The translations under genes and the position numbers were made by a program. Positions 35,154 to 41,690 of a stretch of DNA of 41,690 bases are shown here, in pieces. The notes beneath the pieces were generated by a model that had not been told where the DNA came from, did not search any database, and saw nothing but the letters and a program-made list of their open reading frames with translations. The number at the start of each line of letters is the position of its first letter. Position 1 is the stretch's first letter. Source of the DNA: Bacillota bacterium (lineage in GTDB: Bacteria > Bacillota > Bacilli > Alicyclobacillales > Alicyclobacillaceae); the NCBI GenBank assembly GCA_027336365.1, contig DAHWFY010000006.1, forward strand, positions 1 to 41,690. Direction: 5' to 3'.

Positions 35154-35193
35154 TAGCGGGTTTATGATACCTGCCTAAGTCAGGAGTCTTTTT
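35143..35193 (+). terminator. Riboswitch-controlled terminator of the enolase leader
   Basis: GGCTCCTGACTTA pairs with TAAGTCAGGAGTC (13 bp, one G-T pair), extended inward by GCGGGT/ACCTGC, followed by TTTTT at 35189-35193. The 5' arm overlaps the aptamer's closing strand, so fluoride binding should allow read-through into eno. Confidence 0.93.
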
Positions 35194-35388
35194 CGTGTGA
35201 GTGCACCATGGGAATAAGTTTCCGGGGATAACTCTACCATCACCTGGTATAGCGAAATGTATCCATGTGTTTCAATTTATGGATATAACTTCATGCTGCT
35301 TTTGCGGCACCAGCAAGGGACGTAATTCCACGTCATTGTATTTACTGGGAAAGACAGAAAGTCAATCCTAAAATGAGAGGGTGGTTTT
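35194..35388 (+). other. Enolase leader downstream of the riboswitch
   Basis: 195 nt of untranslated leader with no gene. GAGAGGGTGG at 35375-35384 is the ribosome-binding site. No second regulatory element was recognised. Confidence 0.5.
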
Positions 35389-36669
35389 ATGGAACAGATA
35401 TTGAACATTAAAGCACGTGAAATTCTCGACTCACGAGGATTTCCCACTTTGGAAGTGGATATGCAACTTTCCAATGGTTCTTTTGGCAGAGCCTCAGTGC
35501 CGTCAGGAAAATCCACAGGAACAAAGGAAGCAGTGGAGTCGAGAGACATCCATGTGAAGAGGTTTGGTGGGAAGGGTGTGACGAGCGCGGTTGGCAATGT
35601 AGAACAGGTGCTTTTCCCTGCCCTCAAAGGTAAGGCATTTGCAACTCAAGAAGACCTAGATCAATCTCTCATTGAATTGGATGGTACTCCGGATAAAAGA
35701 CATTTGGGTGCCAATGCAATTTTGGGGTGTTCCCTTGCTTTTGCTCGTGCTACGGCAAATGCAAAAAAGGTACCTTTGGTTCGTCACTTAGCCAGTTTGT
35801 ATGAAGCAACAGACCTTACTCTACCCGTGCCAATGATGAATGTCATTAATGGCGGAAAGCACGCTGATTCGGGAATAGCCACTCAAGAATTTATGCTTGT
35901 ACCACATGGCGCTCACAGTGCCGCGGAAGCGGTCTGGATGGGGGCGGAAACTTATCAAGCATTGCGGGAACTGCTTAAGACGAAAGGTTACCGCGTGTCC
36001 GTAGGGGACGAGGGGGGGTTTGCTCCACACCTGAATTCTACAGAAGAGGCACTTGAAATATTAACTTCGGCGATAGAAAAAGCGGGGTATGTGGCGGGAG
36101 AACAGATTTCTTTGGGAATTGACTTTGCTGCCAATGATTTTTACAGGAACGGTATGTACTGGTTTGAGGGTCAACGCTGGACGGCGGAGAAAATGACAGA
36201 TTATTGTATTGGGCTGGCAAAGAAGTTTCCTGTTGTGTCTATTGAAGATGGGTTGGCTGAGGACGACTGGGATGGCTGGATTTATCATACAACTCGGCTG
36301 AATGATGCGGGGCTGCAGTGTGTTGGCGACGATATTTTCGTGACCAACGCCCGTATCTTTCAAGACGGGATTGACAAAGGCGTGGCGAACGCCATTTTGA
36401 TTAAGTTGAATCAAATTGGGACGCTCACGGAAACTTTCGAGACCATGAGGTTGGCGAAAAAATCCGGATACAGGACCGTGGTTTCTCATCGGTCTGGAGA
36501 AACAGACGACGCGTTTATTGCAGATTTTGCCGTGGCTACAGGTGCTGGACAAATGAAGGCAGGAGCCCCAGCACGAGGAGAACGAGCTGCTAAATATAAT
36601 CAATTAATACGCTTGGAAGAAGAATTGCAAAGTGTCTTGTTGGCCCGAGAATTATATGCACGACACTGA
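35389..36669 (+). CDS. eno: Enolase, divergent form under fluoride control
   Basis: Converts 2-phosphoglycerate to phosphoenolpyruvate. 426 residues, with the expected catalytic set: Glu208 (GDEGG), metal ligands Asp245, Glu286 and Asp314, Lys339 (ILIKLNQIGTLTET), SHRSGET and Lys390. Several normally constant residues differ: the mobile active-site loop reads SGKST (Lys41) instead of SGAST, GGKHADSGIATQEF replaces the usual GGEHADNNVDIQEF, and KAGAPARGER replaces KTGSPSRSER. It stands apart from other glycolytic genes and is controlled by a fluoride riboswitch, so it may be a second, fluoride-tolerant enolase; a canonical copy elsewhere in the genome is expected but not visible. ATG with GAGAGGGTGG upstream. 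Confidence 0.95.
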   Translation: MEQILNIKAREILDSRGFPTLEVDMQLSNGSFGRASVPSGKSTGTKEAVESRDIHVKRFGGKGVTSAVGNVEQVLFPALKGKAFATQEDLDQSLIELDGTPDKRHLGANAILGCSLAFARATANAKKVPLVRHLASLYEATDLTLPVPMMNVINGGKHADSGIATQEFMLVPHGAHSAAEAVWMGAETYQALRELLKTKGYRVSVGDEGGFAPHLNSTEEALEILTSAIEKAGYVAGEQISLGIDFAANDFYRNGMYWFEGQRWTAEKMTDYCIGLAKKFPVVSIEDGLAEDDWDGWIYHTTRLNDAGLQCVGDDIFVTNARIFQDGIDKGVANAILIKLNQIGTLTETFETMRLAKKSGYRTVVSHRSGETDDAFIADFAVATGAGQMKAGAPARGERAAKYNQLIRLEEELQSVLLARELYARH

Positions 36670-36797
36670 GTGACGTGCAAAGCAGGTTTCAGACAAGTTC
36701 CAAGCAGTGCGAGGAAGTGGGTGCAAAGTGTGATTTGTGTGGGTCTTACAGGATGCATGCTCAATGCATGATGCGGTTTGATGGCGGAGGGGTGAGT

Positions 36798-37787
36798 TTG
36801 GTAAAAAGCTGTGAAATTACAACTCTTGAAGAAGCAATGGCTAAACTGACGAATGTCGCGAAAGCTTTAGCTCGGGTTTTGGTAGGGCAGGAACTTCTGA
36901 TACGGCAAATTCTTGCGGCTGTAACAGCCGGGGGGCACGTTCTGTTACAGGACGTGCCGGGAACCGGAAAGACAACCTTAGCTGTATCTTTAGCTAAAAC
37001 ACTGGGCTTAGAATTTCGTCGGGTTCAAGGGACTCCTGATTTGTTGCCAGGTGATTTGTTGGGTACGATGGTGTATCACCCAGGGAAAGGGGACTTTTCT
37101 TTCCGGCCGGGTCCAATTTTTACAGAGTTGTTGCTACTCGATGAGGTGAATCGAGCAACGCCGCGCACTCAGTCGGCTTTGCTCGAAGCCATGGGCGAGG
37201 GTCAAGTCAGCGTCGACGGAGAAACTCATGTCTTGCCAAATCCGTTCTTTGTTATTGCCACAGCCAATCCGTTGGAGTTGCAGGGAGTGTTTCCTTTGCC
37301 CGAGGCACAACTGGATCGTTTTATGGTACAACTTCATCCGGCTGTTTTAACGGCAGACCAGGAAGTTTCAATGCTCCAACAAAATCGTCTGCACACTCCG
37401 ATAATTCCCAAGGTTGGTGTGACACCTGCGGATGTTTTTCAAATTACGCGCTTAGTTCGAACGGTTCGGGTAATGGTGGATGTGTTGCGCTATGTGGTAT
37501 CACTGGGCAGAGCTTCTCGGGAACACCCGGCGGTGGTTTGGGGTGCGAGTCCACGAGCGCTCATTCATTTAGTGGCTTACGCACAGGCTTTAGCTTTGTT
37601 GTCTGGTCGAGACTACGTGATTCCGGACGACGTCCAGGAGGCGTGGTTGCCAGTGATGAACCATCGTCTACAGACAAAAATTCTTTGGCAGGATAGGGGA
37701 CAAGAGAGTGAACCGAAACGGGTTCTGACGGAGATTCTGGCCAATGTGCCTGTTCCCACAGAATTTTTACCTTCTGGCGAGGGGTGA
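36798..37787 (+). CDS. MoxR-type AAA+ ATPase
   Basis: Cytosolic AAA+ ATPase of about 329 residues, MoxR family, thought to act as a chaperone in maturing protein complexes. Walker A is DVPGTGKTTLA, Walker B LLLLDEVNRA, followed by the sensor stretch FFVIATANPLE and the family-typical LPEAQLDRF. TTG at 36798 is chosen (GGAGGGGTGA 7 nt upstream); ATG at 36838 is possible. It follows eno by about 130 bp without a terminator, and precedes a DUF58 gene by 3 bp, so it may share the fluoride-controlled transcript. Confidence 0.92.
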   Translation: MVKSCEITTLEEAMAKLTNVAKALARVLVGQELLIRQILAAVTAGGHVLLQDVPGTGKTTLAVSLAKTLGLEFRRVQGTPDLLPGDLLGTMVYHPGKGDFSFRPGPIFTELLLLDEVNRATPRTQSALLEAMGEGQVSVDGETHVLPNPFFVIATANPLELQGVFPLPEAQLDRFMVQLHPAVLTADQEVSMLQQNRLHTPIIPKVGVTPADVFQITRLVRTVRVMVDVLRYVVSLGRASREHPAVVWGASPRALIHLVAYAQALALLSGRDYVIPDDVQEAWLPVMNHRLQTKILWQDRGQESEPKRVLTEILANVPVPTEFLPSGEG

Positions 37788-37790
37788 ATC

Positions 37791-39005
37791 ATGGTGGTTA
37801 GCGCACTGTGGTTAGTCATGCCAGTGTTGTTGTTAATGCTGGTGTGGGGGTGGCCTTGGTTGTGGACAAGACTCATTCGGGATCGAATCGATTTGAATGT
37901 GGAATCTTTGCCCACAGAAGTAGAATCGGGGCAAACGATTCCTGTCCGTATCCTGATCCGAAATCGCTCTTGGGTGCCTTGCCCATTTGTGGAAATCCTT
38001 TTGGATTTGCCAGAAGGCCTTTCATGGCAATCGATCCCGGAGGGAACGGAATATAAGGTGGGAACCATCGAATTGACAACCAGGAGCCTTCGGGGGGATG
38101 GATTACGTCTACGGACGTTTCTCTTGCCACGTCAGGTAGTGACGATGACTGCTCGCTGCTATGGGATAACGCGCGGATTAAAATCTTTCTCCACTGCTCA
38201 TGCTTCCATACATTTGAATGAGGGATTGGGTTTGCAAAGTCTATTTCTTTCCCGCCCAGTGAGGGGCGAGGTTGCTGTGTTGCCATCACTGTTGTCGATG
38301 GGGGCCGGAGAAGCACAGTGGCAGGATCTTTTAGGAGACCTGGTCATTCATCGGTGGTTGTTTCCTGATGAATCTTTGTTGCGCGGCATTCGCCTTCATC
38401 AGCCCCAGGACCGTCACCGAGACATCGCTTGGCAGGCGGTTGCACGTACCGGACAATGGATGACCAAGGAGTACGATTCTTCGACAGAGCCGCGAGTCGT
38501 CTTTATCTTGAATGCACAGTTTTTCGACCCACATTGGTGGGGGACCCACACTACGGAACTTGACACCTTGTGTGGACTAGTCAGCGGCTTGGCTCAGTTG
38601 TTTGAACGTCAGGGTGCCAGTATTCTGTTTGCGGCAAACTGTGTGATTCCCCGGGACCCGCTCCGTCTGTGGCACGGACGCCAGACGGCAACCAGCATTC
38701 GCAGCCTGTTGGGACGTGCATACGCGGTGGCCAACGGTCCATTGGACCTTGTTTTGCATGAAGTGGAACGACATATCCCAGGACAGCCTCCTGTCTACCT
38801 TTTTTCTTCACACTTTATACCTAAGCAGTGGGAGACTTTGGCTCGCTGGTCGGCATCTGGTCGTCATGTGACTGTTATCAGTGGACCCCAACCCAATTGG
38901 CAACAAGTACCGATATCAGGCGTAAAAGTTGTCCAACCGGTGTCACAAGCTAAATTGATTCCAGATACGGATACTGCGGTTGTTCAATCTCGAGCATCCT
39001 CTTAA
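37791..39005 (+). CDS. DUF58-domain membrane-anchored protein
   Basis: A 404-residue protein: one or two N-terminal membrane segments (about 4-30), a beta-rich region and the DUF58 domain with the hallmark LRGIRLHQPQDRHRDIAWQ split around HRDI (about 200-220) and a von Willebrand A-like C-terminal half. DUF58 proteins partner MoxR ATPases. Starts 3 bp after the moxR stop. Role in the operon: inferred to form a complex with MoxR. Confidence 0.9.
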   Translation: MVVSALWLVMPVLLLMLVWGWPWLWTRLIRDRIDLNVESLPTEVESGQTIPVRILIRNRSWVPCPFVEILLDLPEGLSWQSIPEGTEYKVGTIELTTRSLRGDGLRLRTFLLPRQVVTMTARCYGITRGLKSFSTAHASIHLNEGLGLQSLFLSRPVRGEVAVLPSLLSMGAGEAQWQDLLGDLVIHRWLFPDESLLRGIRLHQPQDRHRDIAWQAVARTGQWMTKEYDSSTEPRVVFILNAQFFDPHWWGTHTTELDTLCGLVSGLAQLFERQGASILFAANCVIPRDPLRLWHGRQTATSIRSLLGRAYAVANGPLDLVLHEVERHIPGQPPVYLFSSHFIPKQWETLARWSASGRHVTVISGPQPNWQQVPISGVKVVQPVSQAKLIPDTDTAVVQSRASS

Positions 39006-39089
39006 AAACTTCCATTTCTTTGGCGGGGGACAATAGGATGTTAAAGATAACGCATTGTGATGCTTTCCCATCAAAGGGGAGGGGTACTA

Positions 39090-40232
39090 ATGAATCTGTC
39101 TTTTGCATCAAGACTTTTGTCGACAGTTTTGTCATCCTACGTTCCATACACCCTCTATATCGTTTTTATCACGATGTTTGCAGTTTCAGATCTGGTGGGG
39201 GTGAGAGAGGTTGTATGGTCCATGCTGTCTCTGATGGTCATGGTTGCGGCCTATGCAATAATACGGAGTTCATCAACACGAGCTTCAGTACTGTGGGTTG
39301 TGCTAGGGGCCCTGTGCGTGTTTTGTGGATGGTGGTGGATGGTTTCTTGGATTTCATTGGGGCTATGGGTGTTGTTAGTATTTGTTCTGTGGCTTCGGGT
39401 GCGGCGTTTGGCGGGCAACCTATTGTTACCGGGGTTGCGCTTTGATTTTCGTGTAGACAGTATTTTACTCATTTTCACAGGAGAGGTGCTAGGTCTCCGT
39501 CTTGCCAGTAGCGGTCATGGAACCGAGTGGGCGAGCGCATGGATGACTGTCACCATGTTGTATCTCATAGGTCGCATGGTTCATCTCTGGCAGTTGGAAA
39601 GGCAACTAACTGCAACACCGGGGGCCACGCATTGGACGTTACTGTGGACAGGCACGACCGCGCTACTTGTGGCACTCATCAGCCCATGGATTTTGAAGTT
39701 GTATTGGCTGATGATTATTGCAGGGGCGACTGCAGGGGGCATCTTGGGAGTACTGCTTAGTGCCCGTATTCACTTGCAGCCTCAATCTGGCATTCAATCG
39801 GTCACGCCATCCTCCGCAGTATCCTCTTTTCATGCTCAAACTGTGGTCTCTCATCCGGTGGTACCCCTAGCTGCAAAAATCGCGTTTTATATTCTGCTGT
39901 CGGTAGGCTGTCTCTTGATCACATGGTGGGCTGTCCGCAGGGTGCGGGTTAAGACAATGCGGTCTTTCGGAAAAGACGACAAAGAGCCTCCTATCTCAGT
40001 TCAGCGAGCATGGGTAAGCAACCCTTCTGAACCAAGGTTTGTCTCGACAAAGGATCCAGTCCGTCTGCAGTATCAAAATTGGTTGCGGCGCCAGTTTGCT
40101 CGCGGACTACCGATGAATGAACAAGAGTCGGCCAGACAGTATTTGCAACGATTGATTGAACTGAATAAAGAATCACCAGAGCAGATTGCAGAAGAACTGA
40201 CGCACACCTATGAGCGAGTCCGTTACCGTTGA
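39090..40232 (+). CDS. Membrane protein with C-terminal DUF4129-like domain
   Basis: A 380-residue protein with about seven to eight hydrophobic segments (about 15-240 and one near 275-295) and a cytosolic C-terminal tail rich in Arg, Gln and Glu (LPMNEQESARQYLQRL), resembling the DUF4129 tail of transglutaminase proteins in MoxR-DUF58 operons. The usual transglutaminase core (Cys-His-Asp) is absent, so this is either a reduced form or a different partner. ATG at 39090 with GGGGAGGGG upstream. Confidence 0.75.
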   Translation: MNLSFASRLLSTVLSSYVPYTLYIVFITMFAVSDLVGVREVVWSMLSLMVMVAAYAIIRSSSTRASVLWVVLGALCVFCGWWWMVSWISLGLWVLLVFVLWLRVRRLAGNLLLPGLRFDFRVDSILLIFTGEVLGLRLASSGHGTEWASAWMTVTMLYLIGRMVHLWQLERQLTATPGATHWTLLWTGTTALLVALISPWILKLYWLMIIAGATAGGILGVLLSARIHLQPQSGIQSVTPSSAVSSFHAQTVVSHPVVPLAAKIAFYILLSVGCLLITWWAVRRVRVKTMRSFGKDDKEPPISVQRAWVSNPSEPRFVSTKDPVRLQYQNWLRRQFARGLPMNEQESARQYLQRLIELNKESPEQIAEELTHTYERVRYR

Positions 40233-40241
40233 CGAAGTGCC

Positions 40242-40277
40242 AAATCACCTCCAGGGTTGATAGGTGGAGATTTTTAA
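40242..40277 (+). terminator. Probable terminator after the MoxR operon
   Basis: AAATCACCT and AGGTG...ATTTTT form a stem with a 3-nt bulge, running into a T-run at 40270-40275. It lies between the convergent MoxR operon and the HAD gene. Confidence 0.5.
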
Positions 40278-40732
40278 CTTCGCAAAGTGGCGATGAGACG
40301 TTTTGGATAGATGAGCAGTCCAAACGCATCTGCAATTTGCGTGACCAGGACATCTGCACACTGAACTGCCGACAGGGAAGCACCTTCCGGTCCTATGACG
40401 GCGATGCTTAAGGCTGCGGCTTGAAACATGTCAGCGTCGTTATTTCCATTTCCCACGGCAACCACAGTTCCATTGAGGTGACGGACAATTTCGGCCTTTT
40501 GGCGACCGGATTGGACTACTTGAATCTGACATCCAAGTCGATCCGTATAAAACTGTGCTGAATCATTTGTGTCCGCAGTGAGAACAATGGGGGTGAGGAG
40601 GGTGTGTAAATTCTTCATCCACTCGTCGATACCAGGTAGTAGGACACCCTCAAATGCCAGTGTGCCATTAAAATCGAAAACCGCATGGGTCAATCGAATA
40701 GAAGTACGTCCCGGTATATCTAATGTGTACAT
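40274..40732 (-). CDS. Soluble P-type-ATPase-like HAD phosphatase
   Basis: A 152-residue HAD-superfamily protein of the family called soluble P-type ATPase: IPGRTSIRLTHAVFDFNGTLA (split here around DFNGT) holds the phospho-acceptor Asp, TADTNDSA supplies the Thr and GNGNNDADM the metal-binding Asp residues. No membrane segments. ATG at 40732 is preferred (GAGGAGAG 5 nt upstream); a longer frame begins inside the next gene. It follows the MutS-like gene by 25 bp, so they are probably cotranscribed. Substrate unknown. Confidence 0.88.
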   Translation of the reverse strand: MYTLDIPGRTSIRLTHAVFDFNGTLAFEGVLLPGIDEWMKNLHTLLTPIVLTADTNDSAQFYTDRLGCQIQVVQSGRQKAEIVRHLNGTVVAVGNGNNDADMFQAAALSIAVIGPEGASLSAVQCADVLVTQIADAFGLLIYPKRLIATLRS

Positions 40733-40757
40733 TGTATCTCTCCTCAATAGGAATGAT

Positions 40758-41690
40758 TTAATCATTTGGTTCAAATATTTTATGATATAAATCTTCTCCA
40801 TAACTCGTTTGCAAGGGTTCGCCTATGGTTATTTTAAAAGTTCTCTCTCCATTGTTTTGTCGCTCAGCACGTAAAAAAATAGTATTTTCAATTCTTTTAT
40901 CATAGAACCCATGCGCAAATAAAAATAAATGCGTAACAAAGAAAACTTTGATATGTTTCTCTAATAATGCGCAACTTATTTGTCTGGCAATCTCTGAACC
41001 CTCTCTTTCGTTTGTCGCGGCAAATGATTCATTAAATAGTAACATGGAATTTAATGTAATATTATCCACAATACCACTCATTCTGCTGAGTTCTTCATCA
41101 AGTTTTCCGCTATTCATGGTGGTGTCTTCTTCCCGCTTGTAGTGTGTGAAGAGATTATCATAGATATTGGCACAAAACGACTCTGCGGGGACAAACATTC
41201 CACATTGCATCATGAGTTGGGCCAAACCTACGCTCCGCAAAAAAGTCGATTTACCTCCTTGATTGGCACCTGTGATCATCACGAGGTCCTTGTTGTCTAA
41301 ATTTATAGAATTACCTACGACTCTTTGTTCTACATTTAAAGATAGACAGACATCGTATAATCCCTTAAAAGAATGTCTCCGTTTTTCAGGAGCCATGGGC
41401 AGGGGGAAACACATCGGTTCGCCCTTTTGGGCAAGTCGTTCAGATAAATTCAAACATCCCATGTAAAAGGCTAATTCGGTCCGCAACGTTTTGAAAAAAC
41501 TGAGGATATGATCATTGGACTGGGCAAGGGCATTTGCGACAAGGTTGATTCCTCTATCTCTTAATTCCGATAGGGCTCTTGCGCCACTTTCATCGCGCTC
41601 ACCGATGCTAAAAGAGTAAACGGGGGGCCCTTTGGTAAAAATCCTCTCCATCCAACTCGATTTTTTATTTTGTGGTTTGCATAGTATGTA
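40758..41690 (-). CDS. MutS-family ATPase-domain protein, 5' truncated
   Basis: A MutS-like ATPase (domain V type), open to the window edge; at least 310 residues. Walker A is GANQGGKSTFLRSVGLAQ, Walker B LLFNESFAATN with the Asn-Glu pair common in this short branch, followed by the GSEIA motif and FFVTHLFLF. It lacks the visible clamp and lever features of true MutS, so a role in mismatch repair is doubtful. The ATG at 41651 is probably internal. MutS-like genes are known among crcB-riboswitch-linked families, but the leader of this gene is outside the window. The base composition is more AT-rich than its neighbours. Confidence 0.85.
   Translation of the reverse strand, partial: YILCKPQNKKSSWMERIFTKGPPVYSFSIGERDESGARALSELRDRGINLVANALAQSNDHILSFFKTLRTELAFYMGCLNLSERLAQKGEPMCFPLPMAPEKRRHSFKGLYDVCLSLNVEQRVVGNSINLDNKDLVMITGANQGGKSTFLRSVGLAQLMMQCGMFVPAESFCANIYDNLFTHYKREEDTTMNSGKLDEELSRMSGIVDNITLNSMLLFNESFAATNEREGSEIARQISCALLEKHIKVFFVTHLFLFAHGFYDKRIENTIFLRAERQNNGERTFKITIGEPLQTSYGEDLYHKIFEPND

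Noticed and set aside
1-41690. CRISPR arrays, tRNA or rRNA genes, integrase-bounded islands
   Set aside because: No regularly spaced repeats, no recognisable structural RNA gene and no integrase or intact transposase were seen on either strand by reading.

Overview
The window reads as the chromosome of a spore-forming member of the Bacillota, probably a Bacilli of the Alicyclobacillus/Bacillales type. This is an inference from the gene set: a BmrCD-type ABC pair, a LysM-GH18 spore-lytic-type enzyme, LutABC lactate oxidation, Shine-Dalgarno sites of the GGAGGTGAT type and sigma-A promoters with 17-bp spacers. No rRNA, tRNA or CRISPR array was found.

Layout, left to right. 1-7761 (+): the end of an NhaC-type Na+/H+ antiporter, glucose-6-phosphate isomerase, a heterodimeric ABC exporter pair and a polytopic membrane protein of unknown role. 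8087-9950 (+): a spore-type LysM-GH18 glycosidase, then a short region with a 34-residue single-pass membrane peptide and a strong terminator. 9991-17637 (-): a seven-gene operon for a membrane-bound, hydrogenase-4-like complex. 17868-18450: a zinc-ribbon gene. 18467-20750 (+): an MFS transporter and an SMP-30/gluconolactonase-like protein. 20786-24543 (-): lutR-lutA-lutB-lutC for lactate oxidation. 24803-28542: an EamA transporter, a GNAT acetyltransferase, a GH130 mannoside phosphorylase-type enzyme and an AraC regulator. 28680-31339: isocitrate lyase and formyl-THF deformylase, separated by a hairpin-rich stretch that may be an IS200/IS605 right end. 31403-32833 (-): a sensor kinase without a response regulator. 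33637-36669: a divergent MFS transporter/enolase pair. 36798-40232 (+): a MoxR-DUF58-membrane protein operon. 40274-41690 (-): a soluble P-type-ATPase-like HAD protein and a MutS-like ATPase cut by the window edge.

The most interesting content is a local fluoride regulon. Three RNAs match the crcB (fluoride) riboswitch consensus. Each lies downstream of a near-consensus promoter with a 17-bp spacer and is followed by a terminator hairpin that reuses the 3' strand of the aptamer. They precede (i) the hydrogenase-4-like operon, (ii) the MFS gene at 33637 and (iii) enolase. Riboswitches ii and iii lie back to back in one divergent control region. Enolase is the classical fluoride target, and this copy departs from the usual sequence next to its active site.

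The hydrogenase-like complex cannot be a [NiFe] hydrogenase, because all four cysteine ligands of its large subunit are replaced. It keeps the NuoB-like Fe-S subunit, a ferredoxin-like subunit and four membrane subunits, so it belongs with the energy-converting hydrogenase-related (Ehr) complexes, whose reaction is not known. My working hypothesis is that fluoride induces a replacement enolase, a transporter and an ion-translocating Ehr-type complex together, perhaps to restore the proton gradient collapsed by HF entry. The MutS-like and HAD genes at the right edge may belong to the same programme, but their promoter lies outside the window.
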